Origin: Chrysochromulina parva
Lineage: Eukaryota > Haptophyta > Prymnesiales > Chrysochromulinaceae
NCBI GenBank assembly: GCA_002887195.1
Contig: PJAB01000345.1
Span: 1-29,181 of the forward strand
Direction: 5' to 3'
DNA: 29,181 nucleotides
Below, piece after piece: positions 16,795 through 24,839 of this stretch. Position 1 is the first letter of the stretch, and each line of letters opens with the position of its first letter. The position numbers were made by a program, and so were the translations under genes. Below the pieces are notes generated by a model, which saw nothing but the letters and a program-made list of their open reading frames with translations, searched no databases and had not been told where the DNA came from.

Positions 16795-17240
16795 GTCTGA
16801 GAGGAGGCGCGGGAGACATCAGTCGACTGTTGTTGGACCGCGCGAGTCGAGCGGTGCGCGCACACGCACGTCACTGTAGCCGTCTAGGAGCCGTCGCACC
16901 CCATGTCGATATACCCCGATCGGGTCGCAAGATTTATGCGATTTGCGGCGCCTGCGCGCCGGTGGCGTGTGCAATATCCAAAACGATCAGCGATCCATCA
17001 CCGCCCGCCGCTGCCAAACACCAAACTAGAAACTTCTTCAGGACGGGAGCGACAAGAACGCCGCTTCGTTCAGCTCTTCACACCTCTCACCTGTCTCACG
17101 CGCCGGAACGATTTCGAGTAGTGGTCGAGTATTAACAGTCCAAGTCAGGCAAGTCTATTCGACCGCCTACTCGACCATGCTCGACTTGGCTTGACTTAAC
17201 TCGACTATTAACAGCCACGAGTTCACACCGATTTCTCTTC
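16795..17240. other. Intergenic region with repeated TATTAACAG element
   Basis: 446 bp. TCGAGTATTAACAG occurs at 17125-17138, and CTCGACTATTAACAGCC again at 17200-17216. Between them run many TCGAC/TCGAG motifs. No gene in the first 300 bp. Confidence 0.5.
17202..17228 (+). promoter_or_regulatory. Shared upstream element before the oxygenase gene
   Basis: CGACTATTAACAGCCACGAG then TTCACAC, 12 bp before ATG 17241. It matches the order at 12790-12812 (minus strand) with a 3-4 bp insertion, and TTTCTCTTC follows it as a TTCTTTTC run does there. Confidence 0.5.
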
Positions 17241-18170
17241 ATGGCTGGCGTCAGAGTCGATTTGATCCCGCCCAGCCATGCCAAGCGGGACGCGCATGGG
17301 GACACGACTCTGACGAGGCGAGAGCAGCATGAGCTCCTTCTTGTGTGGCTATCTCGGGCGCCGCCCGAGTCGCGCTGGGACGCCCTCGAACGCCTCGCCG
17401 CGGCACCTAAAGCGTGCGTCCACAGGTTCGCCAACAAGTTGGCGCGCATTGTTGACACTGAACCCAACGCCGAACATGCAGACCGATTGAAACGCAGTCG
17501 CGCGAGGCGCAGACGGCGCGCGGCGATTGCGCTGCTACGCCTGAGCCAACGAACTCTGGAAACAGGCGATGCGCTCCAGACGGCGCTGGGCAAGAGCCTG
17601 GCACTTGCCCTGCCTCGTAGGCTCGGGAGGCCAACGATCGTCGGCGGCGTCCTCAGCATCTGCGACTGCGAACTGCTGATGCGAGAAGCAGTGGCCGAGG
17701 GCAGGAGCCGGGGCTGGGGCTCGCTCCACCGGAACTACTCGACACAAGATATGCCCATCGAGCGGCTCCCATCGGGCGCGCGGGTTCGAGCAGCCCTGTA
17801 CGCGGAGCTCGTGCCAGAATACCCGAGGCGCTTCGGCCCGCGCTTCGAGCCGGCGGAGGCGCTCAGCTTCATCAACCTGTTCATTGTGCGCTACACCGCT
17901 GATGCGGCCGAGCATGGAGGGCAGGCGGGCCTTGCAGGGCATCTCGACACATCCCTCCTCTCGTTTGTGCTTCAGCTCTCGCCCGAGGACGCCTTCGGTG
18001 GAGGCGGCACCTCGTTCCTCGTTGGCGGCTGCAGCGAGCCTGTGGTCATCCACCCGGGTCAGGGCAGTGCAGTGCTCTTCTTGGGACGCGTGTGGCACGA
18101 GGCGCTGCCGATCTGCCGCGGCGAGCGCATCGTGCTCGTCGGCCTGCTTGAGCGGCGCACACGTACGTGA
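17241..18170 (+). CDS. 2OG-Fe(II) oxygenase (prolyl 4-hydroxylase-like)
   Basis: 309 residues, single exon. The C-terminal part carries the double-stranded beta-helix signature of 2-oxoglutarate dioxygenases: H234 and D236 (GHLDTS), distal H286 (GRVWHEALP) and R296 (GERIVLVGL) for 2-oxoglutarate. The spacing and the motifs LSFINLFIVRY and GGGGTSFL match P4H-type enzymes. The N-terminal ~130 residues are basic and helical, with no known domain. There is no signal peptide, so it probably acts in cytosol or nucleus. The substrate cannot be inferred. It is followed after 105 bp by the next gene on the same strand. Confidence 0.8.
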   Translation: MAGVRVDLIPPSHAKRDAHGDTTLTRREQHELLLVWLSRAPPESRWDALERLAAAPKACVHRFANKLARIVDTEPNAEHADRLKRSRARRRRRAAIALLRLSQRTLETGDALQTALGKSLALALPRRLGRPTIVGGVLSICDCELLMREAVAEGRSRGWGSLHRNYSTQDMPIERLPSGARVRAALYAELVPEYPRRFGPRFEPAEALSFINLFIVRYTADAAEHGGQAGLAGHLDTSLLSFVLQLSPEDAFGGGGTSFLVGGCSEPVVIHPGQGSAVLFLGRVWHEALPICRGERIVLVGLLERRTRT

Positions 18171-18275
18171 GGGGCCCCGTGCCAGGAGCAGCGAGCGGGC
18201 GATGAGTCTCTAAGCTCTAGTCTGAGACTAATTACTTTCGCAATCGAGAGTTCGATCAAAAGACACGTCAGAGAA

Positions 18276-19214
18276 ATGGGAGCCCTTCTCTCCTCACCAG
18301 TGTCCTTCCCGACATCGACATCGTCGTTGTGCGTCCTGCCGTTGCGTACCAACGGCCACCCACGTTTCTCGATCGCGCCCGGACCGATGCCGCGGCAGCT
18401 CGACTCGCGCCTCGCGGAGGCAGAGTTTCAAGGGGTGGTCGCGGGGATCAACACGACCCTGCAGCCGCTGTCGGGCTTCAGCGTGCTATCGCTGCTCTTC
18501 CCCTTCCTGGTCGTCGACGTGCTCACAATGACGCTCCTGTCAGTCATCGATCCGTGGCTGCTCATCTCGCCGTGGGATTACCCGCTCACCGACCTGCTTC
18601 TGCCGATGGGTCTCGAGTTCGGCATCATCTTCTGCAGCTTCCCGCTCATGGCGTTCGCCGTCAACCGGCGCATGGGCGAGGTCCGCCGGCGCGTGTGCGA
18701 GCTGCTCGACGAGTCGTCGCGTCGGTACGGCGCGCGGGGGCTGAGCTTCCAGCTCAAGCAGGGAGTGCTACACAACGGTGCAAGCACCAATATGTGGGTG
18801 GAGGTGCAGATCATCCCAGTGGTCCACGTGCATTCGCCCGTGCCGGTACCCGTGCCGTCGCTCGTCCCTCTGCTCCTGCCGCCAGATGCAACGATCGCTC
18901 CGCAACCCTCCTCGGCCCCAGCGTCGACGTCTGCAGCTGCGCCGCCGCCCACCGAGGGTACCGGTGCGTCGGCGCTGAGCTCATCGCACGTCGAGTACCT
19001 GCGAGTGTTGCAGGAGAATCAGATGTTGCGACAGTACCTCGCGCAGTGCCAGGCGCTCGTGCTGCAGCTGCTCGCGAGGGAGCAGCAGGCGCTCATGCAG
19101 CAGCAGCAGATGGCGATGCAGCAGCAGATGCAGCAAACGCAGCCGCAGACGCCACAGCCAAATCCCACTGCGTCTGCCACGCCGCCGATCGACAGGGCAA
19201 GGCAGGACCCCTGA
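18276..19214 (+). CDS. Erf4/GOLGA7/CHIC-like palmitoyltransferase partner
   Basis: 312 residues. Residues about 38-181 match the Erf4/Golgin A7 domain pattern as I remember it: PRQLDSRLAEAEFQGVVAGIN, a hydrophobic centre, then RRVCELLDESSRRYGARGL and a final VEVQIIP strand. GOLGA7/Erf4 proteins are subunits of DHHC palmitoyltransferases, and CHIC proteins are relatives. Unlike the human proteins the centre holds two long membrane segments (68-91 and 107-129). The tail adds a Pro-rich linker and a Gln/Met-rich helix (about 250-290). The start may be the ATG at 18276 or M38 (MPRQLDS), where homology begins. The next gene starts only 31 bp downstream of its stop. Confidence 0.65.
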   Translation: MGALLSSPVSFPTSTSSLCVLPLRTNGHPRFSIAPGPMPRQLDSRLAEAEFQGVVAGINTTLQPLSGFSVLSLLFPFLVVDVLTMTLLSVIDPWLLISPWDYPLTDLLLPMGLEFGIIFCSFPLMAFAVNRRMGEVRRRVCELLDESSRRYGARGLSFQLKQGVLHNGASTNMWVEVQIIPVVHVHSPVPVPVPSLVPLLLPPDATIAPQPSSAPASTSAAAPPPTEGTGASALSSSHVEYLRVLQENQMLRQYLAQCQALVLQLLAREQQALMQQQQMAMQQQMQQTQPQTPQPNPTASATPPIDRARQDP

Positions 19215-19245
19215 ACGGCGCGGTGGCGGGCCATGAAAATTTATC

Positions 19246-20340
19246 ATGAAAAAGGCTGTAATCACACCGACACCCCGCGCGTTCACACACGCGCTCGGGC
19301 GTGGAGATACGATCACCGATTCCTCTGCCTCTCGGCTCTACACTCCCTTCCTTCCTGGTGTGCCTCCAATGCTTGCTGGAGTACTCATCGCATCGGCGTA
19401 CTCACCGTCGGCAGGCACCATGCGACTACCTTGGCAGGCGCCACGTGACTTCGTCGGCTCGCGCCATGCGACTATCTCAGTCCGCATGCTTGCCCCCGTG
19501 GACTACAAGATGGTGGCTGTGGAGGAGGACGCTGACGCTGTTGCCGCAATCGTGCGCTACCAGGTAGAAGCAGCGGCGGAAGCATCGATTGCCAAGCGCG
19601 GACATTTCGCTCTTGCAATCCCTGGCGGCTCAGTTATGAAGATGCTGGCCGAAAGCGGGGCGCCAGCTTGGGCATCCAAGTGCACGATTGCGTATGTGAA
19701 TCATAAGGCGGTGCCCATGGATGACGCCAAGTTGGCCACGCATGCCAAGGCCACAGCGCTCTTTCTCGACAAGTGGGCGGGTGTGGACGTCATTGTGATG
19801 GACGGCAGCAGCGATGCGAAAGCGGAGGCTCAGGGGTACGAGAGCAAGTTGAGGGCATTGCCCGAATCGGTGCTGCCACGCAATGCAAAGGGGCTTCCGA
19901 TCTTTGACATGATGCTGATCGGTGTGGGCGACGACGGCCACGTGGGGAGCCTCTACCCGGGGCGCGAGGAAGTGAGCGATGCTTCGGGCAGGTGGGTGTT
20001 GCCCGTGGAGATGAAGGTGCCTGGGAGCATCACCCTCTCTCTTCCAGTGATGGCCTCTGCGGAGCGCGTCGTGGTTGCGGCATGTGGCGTGTCGGACAAG
20101 TCCCCGAAGGGCAAGTCGGAAGCGATGCGAAAGGCCATCGAGGACCAGAGCCAGACAGCCTCGAGCTTCCCAGCAGTCGGGCTGCGCACGCGCGCCTTTT
20201 GGGTGCTCGACGCCGCGGCAGGCTCGAGCCTGGGCTTTGATTATGTCGATTGCTTCGCCTTCGGAGGAAGTTCTCAGTACGCGAATGTCTTCTGGGATGA
20301 CAGCGGTAAGAATGAAAAGGGGGTCACACTGGTGAAGTAG
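19246..20340 (+). CDS. 6-phosphogluconolactonase
   Basis: Hydrolyses 6-phosphogluconolactone in the oxidative pentose phosphate pathway. 364 residues if the ATG at 19246 is used; M42 (19369, MLAGVLIASAYSPSAGTM) is an attractive alternative because it begins a signal-like segment and the mature domain starts near 83. Family motifs: FALAIPGGSVMKML at 121-134, FDMMLIGVGDDGHVGSLYPG at 220-239 and SITLSLPVMASAERVVV later. The usual DER-VP block reads YVNHKAVPMDD (150-160), so the acidic and Arg residues of that block are replaced; plastid or cytosolic location is undecided. Only 31 bp separate it from the previous stop. Confidence 0.85.
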   Translation: MKKAVITPTPRAFTHALGRGDTITDSSASRLYTPFLPGVPPMLAGVLIASAYSPSAGTMRLPWQAPRDFVGSRHATISVRMLAPVDYKMVAVEEDADAVAAIVRYQVEAAAEASIAKRGHFALAIPGGSVMKMLAESGAPAWASKCTIAYVNHKAVPMDDAKLATHAKATALFLDKWAGVDVIVMDGSSDAKAEAQGYESKLRALPESVLPRNAKGLPIFDMMLIGVGDDGHVGSLYPGREEVSDASGRWVLPVEMKVPGSITLSLPVMASAERVVVAACGVSDKSPKGKSEAMRKAIEDQSQTASSFPAVGLRTRAFWVLDAAAGSSLGFDYVDCFAFGGSSQYANVFWDDSGKNEKGVTLVK

Positions 20341-21054
20341 AGGCAGCTGGAGGACCCGTCGGCAGCTCCTCTGGATCAGACGCGCTGGATGGCAACGGTT
20401 GCTCATGCTGTTCAGTGTTGCGATCTAGAGAAACGCTCAGATGTCGATCTGAGAAGCTTCTATGATCGTGCAAGCGAATTCTCGAGCGCGCTTGCTTGCT
20501 GGCGTGGATGCGAGACGCGGACGGTCGAGCGAGGCGGGCTCACGACCTCTCGCCTCATAGCACCTGGCAGTGTCGCGCTTGGGGCGAGCGTGGAGCGAAG
20601 GTTCCACCTAGCTATTCACACCTGGCAGTGTCGCGCTTGGCGAGAGTGTTCACACCTGGCACGCGCTTGGCGAGGGCAAAAGGCAAGCCAAGCAGAACGA
20701 TGGTCGATACGAGACAACGTCTCGCGTCCGAGGTCATCTCCGGATCTCCGCAGATGTTCCGTCCGCGGCCCGGCCTAGTACGGGCCCGGCCGCCTCTCCG
20801 GACGCGGGTTGCTAGGCGGGTTGCAGTACGAGCAGCGGGTACGACCCATCGTTCGTTCGTGGCCGTGAACAACGTGAGCTTTTGCATAGTTCCAACTTTT
20901 CGCCGATCCGGTCGTCCGTAAGCGTAACCCTAACTCTCCGACATATATTGTACACGGCATGGCTACAGGTCTATTCTCTATTGGTCTTTATGCTCAGAGC
21001 AGAATCACAGCGACTCCAGCCTGCGCGCTCAGCGGCCGGACGGGCGACGGGGCC
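20341..21054. other. Intergenic region with a 30-bp-class repeat
   Basis: Between two convergent genes. CACCTGGCAGTGTCGCGCTTGG occurs at about 20560 and 20620, and a shorter CACCTGGCACGCGCTTGG at about 20655. GACATATATTGTACACGG at about 20940 is TATA-like, but no gene follows it convincingly. Confidence 0.45.
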
Positions 21055-21959
21055 TCATGCGACATAGCGCGACTCGCCCCTCGCGGCCCCACACGCCATC
21101 GCCAAGGTCACGAGCGCGAGCCCGAGCGCCTTTTTGTCGGTGAATCGCCCGCCCCCCTGATCTCCTTCCACCAGCCATTCGATCCGGGGATGTGCGCACC
21201 TTCGTTGAGCAAGCCCTGGACTCGGGACCGAGGCGTGGGCGGCCGAGCTCGCGATGGCGGCCGGGGCGCGCTCGGAGATCGACGTGCTGGATGCGCGCAT
21301 GGCATAAAGGGGAGAGGGTACCGGGACGCCGAGGGATCTGCGCACTGTGTGAGGTGCTCAGATACCGGCGTGCGGAGCGACCCCTTGCTGCTGTGGAGAC
21401 GGATGATCCTGCACTCCTCTCGCAGCCGTTGAGTCCGAAAGAGTCTCTCGCGTGTCTCCTCGCTTGCCGTATCCCAGAGCATCGTTGCAGATCTGCTCTC
21501 ATGCGAGTCCGGCATGCGGCGAGCGGCCGAGGCGTCGCCGAGCCGATACACCGCGCCGAACAACGCGAGAGACATGGGTGCGCGGGTCGCGAGGAGCTCA
21601 GCGGTCTCCTCGTCGACGTAAAATGCTGAGGCAGGGATAACCGCCCCCGCGACTTCGGCTCGCCGCCGCTCGATGAGCTCCAGACCTCGCGAGAGCGTTG
21701 CTCGTGTGACATCGGCTTTTCGGCACGCGAGGACGCTTGAGAGCATCGACGCTGAACCACTCCGCACGCCATTAGATGAGGATGCAGACAGCGAAGTCCA
21801 CGATGCGCTCGTTGTATATGAGCGGCGGACGGGCTTCTTGGCCTTCGGCTCTTCGGCGCCATCCTCATCGTTGTCGAGGGGTAAGAGGAACCCTCGCTCC
21901 CGCTCGAAGGCGAGCTCCTCGGGCTGCATGGCTTCGATGGGCCGCATTGTCGGTCGCAT
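21055..21959 (-). CDS. Hypothetical protein with possible C-terminal membrane anchor
   Basis: Not recognised. From ATG 21959 an open frame runs to 21108 (283 residues), but its last ~90 residues are Arg/Pro/Ser-rich and look out of frame. A two-exon model joining 21959-21415 to 21286-21055 (donor GAGGA|GTGCAG, acceptor CATCCAG|CACG, 128-bp intron) gives 258 residues. It ends with a hydrophobic stretch (KKALGLALVTLAMACGA) and the tail GESRYVA, which would suit a tail-anchored protein. Visible content of the first exon: an acidic, Lys-rich N-terminus (DNDEDGAEEPKAKK), a Ser-rich linker and a helical part (FYVDEETAELLATRAPMSLALFGAVYRL, written here in two halves: FYVDEETAELLA and TRAPMSLALFGAVYRL). 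The splice is my inference. Confidence 0.35.
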
Positions 21960-22721
21960 TCGGTCTGAACGTGCGCACGTTGCTTGCCACCATGGCGTGG
22001 TCGCCAGAAGGCGGCTCTATCATCGCATGATTTTTTTGCCGCCACCGCAGATTCGCAACTTGCAGGACGACGAAACCAACATGCGACGAAACCCCTTCGT
22101 CGCATGCTCGCCTTATGTCTGTGGTGGTTTCGCCGAGACTGCAAAGTTTTATGGAACGACGTCAATGCTATATGGTACGCGACTATATCCGACATATCCA
22201 TATCGTCCCGGTAAAAAGTCATAATACCCTAGAGAAGTACCGGGTAGACCGCAAACCGAGCCACCAGTTACTTACGGATCTGAAATCGAATGGACCGTCA
22301 CTCCGCGCGGACACCGCAAAAGCAGTGGTGCATCGCACCACTCTCCGAAGCCAAGGAGCAAGGTCAGCACGGACCCTTGACCCTACTCGTGCATGGAAAG
22401 AAGCCCGAGCGGCCGCACGAGAGCCCACTTGGCACGTCGTCGCATCGCGCCTCTCCACAGCTGCGCGCGAGGGCATCGAGCATGTCTCCGACGTGCAGCC
22501 GTCGCGCAAGAAGCCATTGGTGAGTGTACCAACGAGGGTGCGGACGATGCGAGCGAGCAACTCCTTTCACAGGGACTCCTTCACAGAGGCGAGCGAGCGA
22601 CTCCCTGGCCCGTCTCTGTGAAGGAATCGCTGTGAAGGAGTCCCTGTGAAAGGAGGTCCCTAGTCGCCGTCTGCCGCCGCACACCAGTGCGCCGCACGCG
22701 CGCACCTCTCACTCCTTCACG
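21960..22721. other. Intergenic region with a hairpin-forming inverted repeat
   Basis: 792 bp separate two minus-strand genes. The only structure is the inverted repeat at 22561-22655. No ORF has convincing composition. Confidence 0.5.
22561..22655. repeat. Perfect 26-bp inverted repeat
   Basis: The left arm 22561-22586 (CTCCTTTCACAGGGACTC + CTTCACAG) is the exact reverse complement of 22630-22655, with a 43-nt loop. The loop holds a third partial copy (CTGTGAAGGAATCG). It could be a hairpin in the 3' flank or a small inverted-repeat element; no target-site duplication is seen. Confidence 0.9.
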
Positions 22722-22777
22722 AATCACATGCAAATGGTGATGACGCCGCAATCACATGCAAATGGCGATGACGCCGC
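22722..22777. repeat. 28-bp tandem duplication across a stop codon
   Basis: Units 22722-22749 and 22750-22777 differ by one base. The second carries the last codons and the stop of the transporter gene, and the first repeats them (GVI.ICM-stop) in the 3' flank. Confidence 0.9.
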
Positions 22778-24242
22778 AGACGCCCACCCCAATCCCAAAC
22801 ACGAGCGTGATGGACGGGGCGACCAGTCGGCTCCGACCCTCGCCAGCGCGCAGCCGTAGCGCAAGCGCGCTGGGCATGACGAACATAATCAAAGTGCCTG
22901 TCGTCGCGCCAATGAGGGCAAACAGAGCACCAAGGTCGTTGACGGCACTCGCGACGCCAAAGCACAGGGCCGTGAGGAGCGCCGCGCTGACCCACCGATG
23001 CATAGCCGTCTCCGGCTGTCCAGGGCACACGCGGCCATGCAAGCCGACTCGCAGGCCGAAGAGATTCACTGGGAAGACGCACACCATCACGAGCGCCATC
23101 GCGCCCTGCACCGCCGCCACGAGCGAGGGCGGCAGCAGCGTCAGCCCCCGCTGGCTTGAAAGCGACACGAGGAGGTTCTTTTGGACTTCGCTTCCGAAGG
23201 CCACGGCACTTGCGAGCGCGACGGCTGTATAGAGCCCAAAGCAAGCACCGAGCGTCGCGCGTATCGCAACGAGCATCTTGGATGCCTTGGATGGCCACTT
23301 GCTCGGGCCAAGCGATGCATGCCGAAGCTCCCTGAACAGGAACGGCACGTTTTGGTGGAATTGGTACGCGAACGCGACGACCGGCGTGCTGCGCATCCAT
23401 GCGAGAGGCTCGAGTAGGAGCCATGGCAACGGCACCGGCAGCGTCTCAGCCGGCGGGCCAGTCGCGGCAGCGGCGCTGCCAGGCAGGGGCTCCGGCGGCT
23501 GTGACAGCTCTTTGGGATCCGGTGGCATCTCGTCTGCCCACAGACTGTTGCCGGCCACGGTACCAGCGCCGAGACCGATGGCTCTGCCGGAACTCCAAGC
23601 GGCTCGCAAGCCGGCGAAGACGATGGTGGTGACGATGACGCCCTGCAGGAGCACGGAGACGATCGAGGTGAGCTTGAGCCGCTCCATCGAGGGCAGCGAC
23701 GACAGCGGCACCAGCACCAGGACGCACAGCACAGCGAGGAGCGCTAGCGTAGGTGGCTCGTGCCAGCCGAGGAAGAGTAGGATGGGCGGCGTGAGCTGCT
23801 TGAGGACGACGAACGAGCCGATGAGCGCGCCAAGGCTGTACAGTGCAAGGACGAGCTCTGTGACCTGCCCAGCGGCGCTGCCGAAGGTAGAGGCCATGAT
23901 CTCGTAGAGCAGCGCCACGCCTGTCGATTCAGCACTCTCGGTCATAAACGCGGCCGTGCGCTCCGCGATGGCCGGCACAACGAGGAGGAGGAGCATTCCA
24001 CCCAAGATGCCGACCGAGGCAAACACGGACGGGATCGCGAGCACGCCGGTCCCAAGAGCCGTGCATAGAAGATTGAAGGTCACCACGCGTAGCTGTGCTG
24101 TTCCTTTCACCGGCAGAGGCGTTTGCTGATTGGCGGATGCTTCCTCAAAATGGGCCGACTTGTCCGGCTCGGTCGACGCGCGGAGCCGCTCGGTGACGCT
24201 GAGGAGCGCCTCTCGATTTTCTGCCAGACGCTGACGGTCCAT
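22752..24242 (-). CDS. Amino acid/auxin permease family (SLC38-like) transporter
   Basis: 496 residues, single exon, from ATG 24242 (MDRQRLAENREALL); the frame is open further upstream but the family domain starts near 53. The first helix region (TFNLLCTALGTGVLAIPSVF) is the typical AAAP/SLC38 signature, followed by about ten more hydrophobic segments, including WLLLEPLAWMRSTPVVAFAY and LVAAVQGAMALVMVCVFPVN. Residues FAYQFHQNVPFLFREL match the helix 6-7 region of SLC38 members. A Pro-rich loop (about 250-285) is inserted. Likely an H+ or Na+ coupled amino-acid transporter in the plasma membrane or vacuole; the substrate is unknown. Confidence 0.85.
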   Translation of the reverse strand: MDRQRLAENREALLSVTERLRASTEPDKSAHFEEASANQQTPLPVKGTAQLRVVTFNLLCTALGTGVLAIPSVFASVGILGGMLLLLVVPAIAERTAAFMTESAESTGVALLYEIMASTFGSAAGQVTELVLALYSLGALIGSFVVLKQLTPPILLFLGWHEPPTLALLAVLCVLVLVPLSSLPSMERLKLTSIVSVLLQGVIVTTIVFAGLRAAWSSGRAIGLGAGTVAGNSLWADEMPPDPKELSQPPEPLPGSAAAATGPPAETLPVPLPWLLLEPLAWMRSTPVVAFAYQFHQNVPFLFRELRHASLGPSKWPSKASKMLVAIRATLGACFGLYTAVALASAVAFGSEVQKNLLVSLSSQRGLTLLPPSLVAAVQGAMALVMVCVFPVNLFGLRVGLHGRVCPGQPETAMHRWVSAALLTALCFGVASAVNDLGALFALIGATTGTLIMFVMPSALALRLRAGEGRSRLVAPSITLVFGIGVGVCGVIAICM

Positions 24243-24839
24243 CTGAATGCTCACCGCGGTCAAGAGCGCGCCGAGACCACACTCCCGCGACGGACTAACA
24301 GCGTTTGGTCTCCTGCGGAATCGAAGCGTCGCAGCGTGAATGTGAATGTGGCAGAATGTGTGAAACATATCCCTCCCGCCGGTGTCTTTCAACCAGGGGG
24401 TACATGAAACCGGACGCATACCAGGGCATGCCGTGGGCCGGTCACATGACGTGGGCGGGACTAGGCTGACATGGCCTCACATGCCCGATCATGTCACATG
24501 GGATGGAATCGAGTCAATGAGAAGTCACCTTGCGCACTGCTCGCGCACGCTCGCGCACATCAGAATATCCGCGCATCTCACGCGAATGCTCACAGGAATG
24601 TGGACAATGCTGCTCTTGAGCGTTCGCATGGCCTTGCCGCATTACCGTCGGGGCGGTGCTGATGTTAATGGCCGCATTCCCGTCGGGGCGGTGCTGTGAA
24701 TGACGTGGCACTCACACTCACACTCTCGAGGGGGGAGGCGACACAGAGGCAAGCGCCGGCGAGCTCTGGCACCCGTGGCACCCGTGGCTGCTATCGCAGA
24801 GCTATCGCATAGCTATCGCATAGCTATCGCACCCGTGGC
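24243..24839. other. Intergenic region with small repeats
   Basis: GCCGCATTMCCGTCGGGGCG occurs at about 24636 and 24671. AGCTATCGCAT recurs at about 24800-24830, followed by ACCCGTGGCT copies. No gene is seen. Confidence 0.5.

Noticed and set aside
18329..19249. Second plus-strand open frame overlapping the Erf4-like gene
   Set aside because: Shifted-frame shadow; the translation is Ala/Arg/Pro-rich, while the other frame has membrane segments and family motifs.
20920..20940. AACCCTAAC as telomere-like repeat
   Set aside because: Only one unit; no array.
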